This document shows, one piece after another, positions 12,415 to 15,307 of a stretch of 15,307 bases of DNA. This DNA comes from an uncultured Lentisphaeria bacterium (GTDB lineage Bacteria > Verrucomicrobiota > Lentisphaeria > Victivallales > UBA1829), in NCBI GenBank assembly GCA_905211485.1, contig CAJMAW010000077.1, forward strand, positions 1-15,307, read 5' to 3'. The position numbers and the translations under genes are program-made. The notes beneath the pieces were generated by a model that had not been told where the DNA came from, did no database searches, and worked only from the letters and a program-made list of their open reading frames with translations. Each line of letters starts with the position of its first letter. The stretch's first letter is position 1.

Positions 12415-15307
12415 CGATCTGCAAATTTTCGGTGATCCGCCCCGTCGTGACGATTGTCATGATGTTTCTGCTGATCGTGTTCGGACTTCTTTCACTGAGC
12501 CGTCTGGCGGTGCGGGAGTACCCGGATATCGATGTGCCGACCGTTTCGGTTTCGACGACCTATACCGGAGCTTCCGCCAGTGTCGTGGAAACCAAAATCA
12601 CGCAGATCATCGAAGACGCCGTTGCCGGAATCGAAGGGCTCGACACCATCTCCTCCAACAGTTCCGACGGACGATCCCGAGTGACTCTGGAATTTCTCAC
12701 CTCCCGCGACATTGACGAAGCCGCCAACGATGTCCGCGACAAAGTCAGCCGCGTTCTCCGCGACATTCCCGACGAAGCCGATTCCCCCATCATCGCCAAA
12801 TACGATTCCGGCGGCATGCCCGTTCTGATCATCGCCCTCACCAGCAGCAAGCGCACCCCCATGGAGCTGACCGATTATGCGGACCGCTATCTTCTCGACC
12901 GCTTTTCCGTCATCGACGGCGTTGCCGAAGCGCAGATTCTGGGCGCGCAGGAGCAGTCCATGCGCATCTGGCTGGACCGGAAAAACATGGCCGCGCGCGG
13001 AATCACCGTGGCCGATATCGAGGACGTGCTGCAGCGGGAAAATGTGGAAAATCCGGGCGGCAGAATTGAATCTGCGGACCGGGAATTCGTGGTCCGGGTC
13101 AACCGCCAGTACTATACGCCGAAGGACTTCAGCAGCATGGTCATCAAGCGGAATGCGGAAGGGGATTTTGTGCGGCTCGGGGATGTGGCGAAAGTGACTC
13201 TCGCCCCCCGTCAGCAGCGCCAGACCTTCAAGTCAAACCGCGAACCGATGATCAGCATCGGGGTTTACAAGCAGTCCACCGCCAACACGCTGACCGTCTC
13301 CGAAGGAGCCAAGCGCCTGACCGAGGAAATCCGGAAGGACCTTCCCGAAGACATGACCATGAACATCCTGCGCGACGATTCGCTCTTCATTGAAGCCTCC
13401 ATCCTCGAAGTTCAGGATTCCCTCATCATCGCGGCGATTCTGGTGCTTCTGATCATCTTCATCTTCCTCGGCAGTGTAAAAGCCTCCCTGATTCCGGCCT
13501 TCACGGTGCCGATTTCCCTGGTGGCGTCCTTCATCGTGCTGTATCTGCTGGACTACAGCGTGAACCTGATGACGCTTCTGGCACTGGTTCTCGCCATCGG
13601 AATGGTGGTGGACGACACCATCGTGATGCTGGAAAACATCCACCGCCGGATCGAAGACGGAGAACACCCGATGCTGGCGGCAACCCGCGGCGCGGATCAG
13701 GTGATCTTCGCCGTGATCGCGACTACGGTGGTGCTGGTGGCGGTGTTCATGCCGATCTGCCTGTGGTCGGGGAAGACGGGAAGGATGTTTACGGAATTCG
13801 CGGTGGCGATTACGTCGGCGGTCTGTTTTTCCAGTTTCGTCGCGCTGACTCTGACTCCAATGCTCTGTTCCAAGATGCTTTCCAGAAAAGCGCAGGATTC
13901 CGTACTGAGCAAGGCGGTCGACTTTTTCATCGGGAAAATGGAAAACGTGTACGACTACACGCTGCGCAAGGTGGCTTCCTGCAAAATTCTGGCAGTTCTC
14001 GCCTTTGCAGGGATCTGCGTTCTGATGGTCTGGGGATGGAAACAGATTCCCTCGGAGTATGAGCCCGACGAGGACCGCGCGGTCATCATGATGCAGATAC
14101 AGGCGCCCGAAGGAACCAATTTCTATGCCATGACTCATTACGACTCCCAGGTGACGGACGCCATTTATCCGGTGATGGATTCCGGTCTCGGGAAAAACCT
14201 GATGGTCGTGGTCCCCACATTCGGCGACGCGGACGGAGCGGTGAACCGTGGATTCTGTATTCTGGAACTCGTCGAATGGAACCAGCGCAAGGAAAGCGTG
14301 TTTGAAATCCTGCCGGGACTGCGGGCGGAACTGTCGAAGATTCCGGGGGTGAACGTTCAGCCGTTTCTGCCTCCGGGAATCGGTTCCCGCGGCAGTCCGG
14401 TGCAGTTTGTGATCGGCGGGCCGGATTACGAGGAACTCGTCCAGTGGCGTGACAAAATCCTGGAAAAGTGCAATGATTATCCCGGTTTCGTCGACATCCA
14501 GTACGATTACAAGGAAACCACTCCCCAGCTCCATGTCGACATCGACCGCGAACGGGCAAACGAGCTCGGCATTCCCGCCAATGTCATCGGTTCCACTCTC
14601 GAAACCATGCTCGGATCCAAACAGGTCACGACCTTCGTCGACCGCGGACAGGAATACGATGTGATCCTCCAGGCGGACCGTTTCAGCCGCGCCACACCGA
14701 CCAACCTGAGCAACATCTATGTGCGCTCCCAGAATTCCGGTGAACTGATTCCCCTGGACAATCTCGTCAAAATCAGGGAAGTCGGCGACGCGGGGAGGCT
14801 CAGCCGCTACAACCGTGTCCGCGCCATCACGATCAGCGGAAACGTCGCCCCGGGATACGCCCTGAGCGATGTGCTGGATTTCCTCGACAAAACCGCTCGC
14901 GAAGAACTCCCGGAATACCGTCAGATCTTCTACAAGGGCCAATCCAAGGATCTCCGGGAGAGCGCCAGTTCCATGGTGCTGGTCTTCGGCCTGGCGCTGA
15001 TGGTTTCCTATCTGGCTCTTGCGGCGCAGTTCGAGTCATTCGTCTGTCCGTTCATCGTGATGCTGACCGTCCCGCTCGGCATGATCGGAGCGGTCGCCGC
15101 ATTGAACTGGATGGGCCTGACCATGAATATTTATACCCAGATCGGAATCATCATGCTCATCGGCCTTGCCGCCAAAAACGGCATTCTGATCGTGGAATTC
15201 GCCAATCAGCTCAGGGATGCGGGGAGACCGTTCGAGGAAGCGCTTTTCGAGGCATCCAAATTAAGACTGCGCCCGATTCTGATGACAGGCATTTCCACTG
15301 TGGCGGG
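12411..15307 (+). CDS. RND efflux transporter permease (HAE1/AcrB-like), 3' truncated by window
   Basis: The frame is open for 965 codons to the window edge; the family is usually about 1,030-1,050 residues, so only the last helices are missing. The first transmembrane helix (residues 9-29) leads into RLAVREYPDIDVPTVSVSTTY, the classic start of the first periplasmic loop. The proton-relay pair is present as Asp401-Asp402 in AIGMVVDDTIVMLENI (helix 4), and the helix-10 lysine as Lys922 in IGLAAKNGILIVEFA. Two homologous halves with large periplasmic loops are visible. It uses the proton gradient to expel substrates through the adaptor encoded just upstream and an outer-membrane channel not seen here. 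The key residues are intact, so it should be functional. The second half has PPGIGSRGSPVQFVIGG, typical of multidrug rather than metal (CusA-type) pumps; the exact substrate is unknown. Confidence 0.95.
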   Translation, partial: MTICKFSVIRPVVTIVMMFLLIVFGLLSLSRLAVREYPDIDVPTVSVSTTYTGASASVVETKITQIIEDAVAGIEGLDTISSNSSDGRSRVTLEFLTSRDIDEAANDVRDKVSRVLRDIPDEADSPIIAKYDSGGMPVLIIALTSSKRTPMELTDYADRYLLDRFSVIDGVAEAQILGAQEQSMRIWLDRKNMAARGITVADIEDVLQRENVENPGGRIESADREFVVRVNRQYYTPKDFSSMVIKRNAEGDFVRLGDVAKVTLAPRQQRQTFKSNREPMISIGVYKQSTANTLTVSEGAKRLTEEIRKDLPEDMTMNILRDDSLFIEASILEVQDSLIIAAILVLLIIFIFLGSVKASLIPAFTVPISLVASFIVLYLLDYSVNLMTLLALVLAIGMVVDDTIVMLENIHRRIEDGEHPMLAATRGADQVIFAVIATTVVLVAVFMPICLWSGKTGRMFTEFAVAITSAVCFSSFVALTLTPMLCSKMLSRKAQDSVLSKAVDFFIGKMENVYDYTLRKVASCKILAVLAFAGICVLMVWGWKQIPSEYEPDEDRAVIMMQIQAPEGTNFYAMTHYDSQVTDAIYPVMDSGLGKNLMVVVPTFGDADGAVNRGFCILELVEWNQRKESVFEILPGLRAELSKIPGVNVQPFLPPGIGSRGSPVQFVIGGPDYEELVQWRDKILEKCNDYPGFVDIQYDYKETTPQLHVDIDRERANELGIPANVIGSTLETMLGSKQVTTFVDRGQEYDVILQADRFSRATPTNLSNIYVRSQNSGELIPLDNLVKIREVGDAGRLSRYNRVRAITISGNVAPGYALSDVLDFLDKTAREELPEYRQIFYKGQSKDLRESASSMVLVFGLALMVSYLALAAQFESFVCPFIVMLTVPLGMIGAVAALNWMGLTMNIYTQIGIIMLIGLAAKNGILIVEFANQLRDAGRPFEEALFEASKLRLRPILMTGISTVA

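Noticed and set aside
13233..14942. Minus-strand open frame of 569 codons, opposite the RND permease
   Set aside because: The plus strand here encodes an intact RND permease with conserved catalytic residues. The antisense translation is His/Asp/Arg-rich with no domain, and such long antisense frames arise from the codon bias of the real gene.
1..15307. Mobile elements, CRISPR arrays or phage genes
   Set aside because: I saw no transposase, integrase, terminal inverted repeats or regularly spaced repeats. Gene content and codon style look uniform across the window.

Overview
The window most resembles a chromosomal stretch from an anaerobic bacterium of the Lentisphaerota (Victivallis-like), or a close relative in the Verrucomicrobiota/Planctomycetota group. 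The grounds are a prepilin-like protein carrying both the FTLIELLVVIA leader motif and a C-terminal H-X9-DG motif, a DUF4838 glycosidase-like protein ending in a family-9 carbohydrate-binding-like domain, and a pyruvate:ferredoxin oxidoreductase tail. This is inferred from protein families only; no 16S or other marker gene is present.

Layout. 1-219: 3' end of a pyruvate:ferredoxin oxidoreductase gene, closed by a strong terminator (271-309). 455-528: a single tRNA-Gln(CUG) with an encoded CCA end and its own terminator (546-582). 583-902: no gene seen. 903-931: a perfect-consensus sigma-70-type promoter driving the prepilin-like gene (997-1776). 2040-6584: three tightly packed plus-strand genes. 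Two are related secreted proteins of unknown function, overlapping by ATGA; the third is a secreted DUF4838/CBM9-like protein. 6757-8937: a minus-strand secreted DUF4139 protein, convergent with the operon and separated from it by a hairpin oriented for the minus strand. 9322-10674: a minus-strand multi-pass membrane protein with an acidic low-complexity loop. 11161 to the right edge: a plus-strand efflux operon of a membrane-fusion adaptor and an RND (HAE1/AcrB-like) permease, overlapping by ATGA; the permease is cut by the window end.

How the parts may work together. The prepilin-like gene and the three secreted-protein genes lie head to tail with no clear terminator between them. Together they look like a small surface glycan-handling locus: a (pseudo)pilin, two putative binding proteins and one putative glycoside-active protein. 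The adaptor and permease form the inner part of a tripartite efflux pump whose outer-membrane channel is not in the window. The DUF4139 protein and the polytopic membrane protein appear to be separately transcribed.

The least explained items are the pair of tandem paralogous secreted proteins, especially the second, which has an unusual N-terminal extension and a five-unit 9-bp in-frame repeat; and the membrane protein with a recently duplicated acidic hexapeptide.
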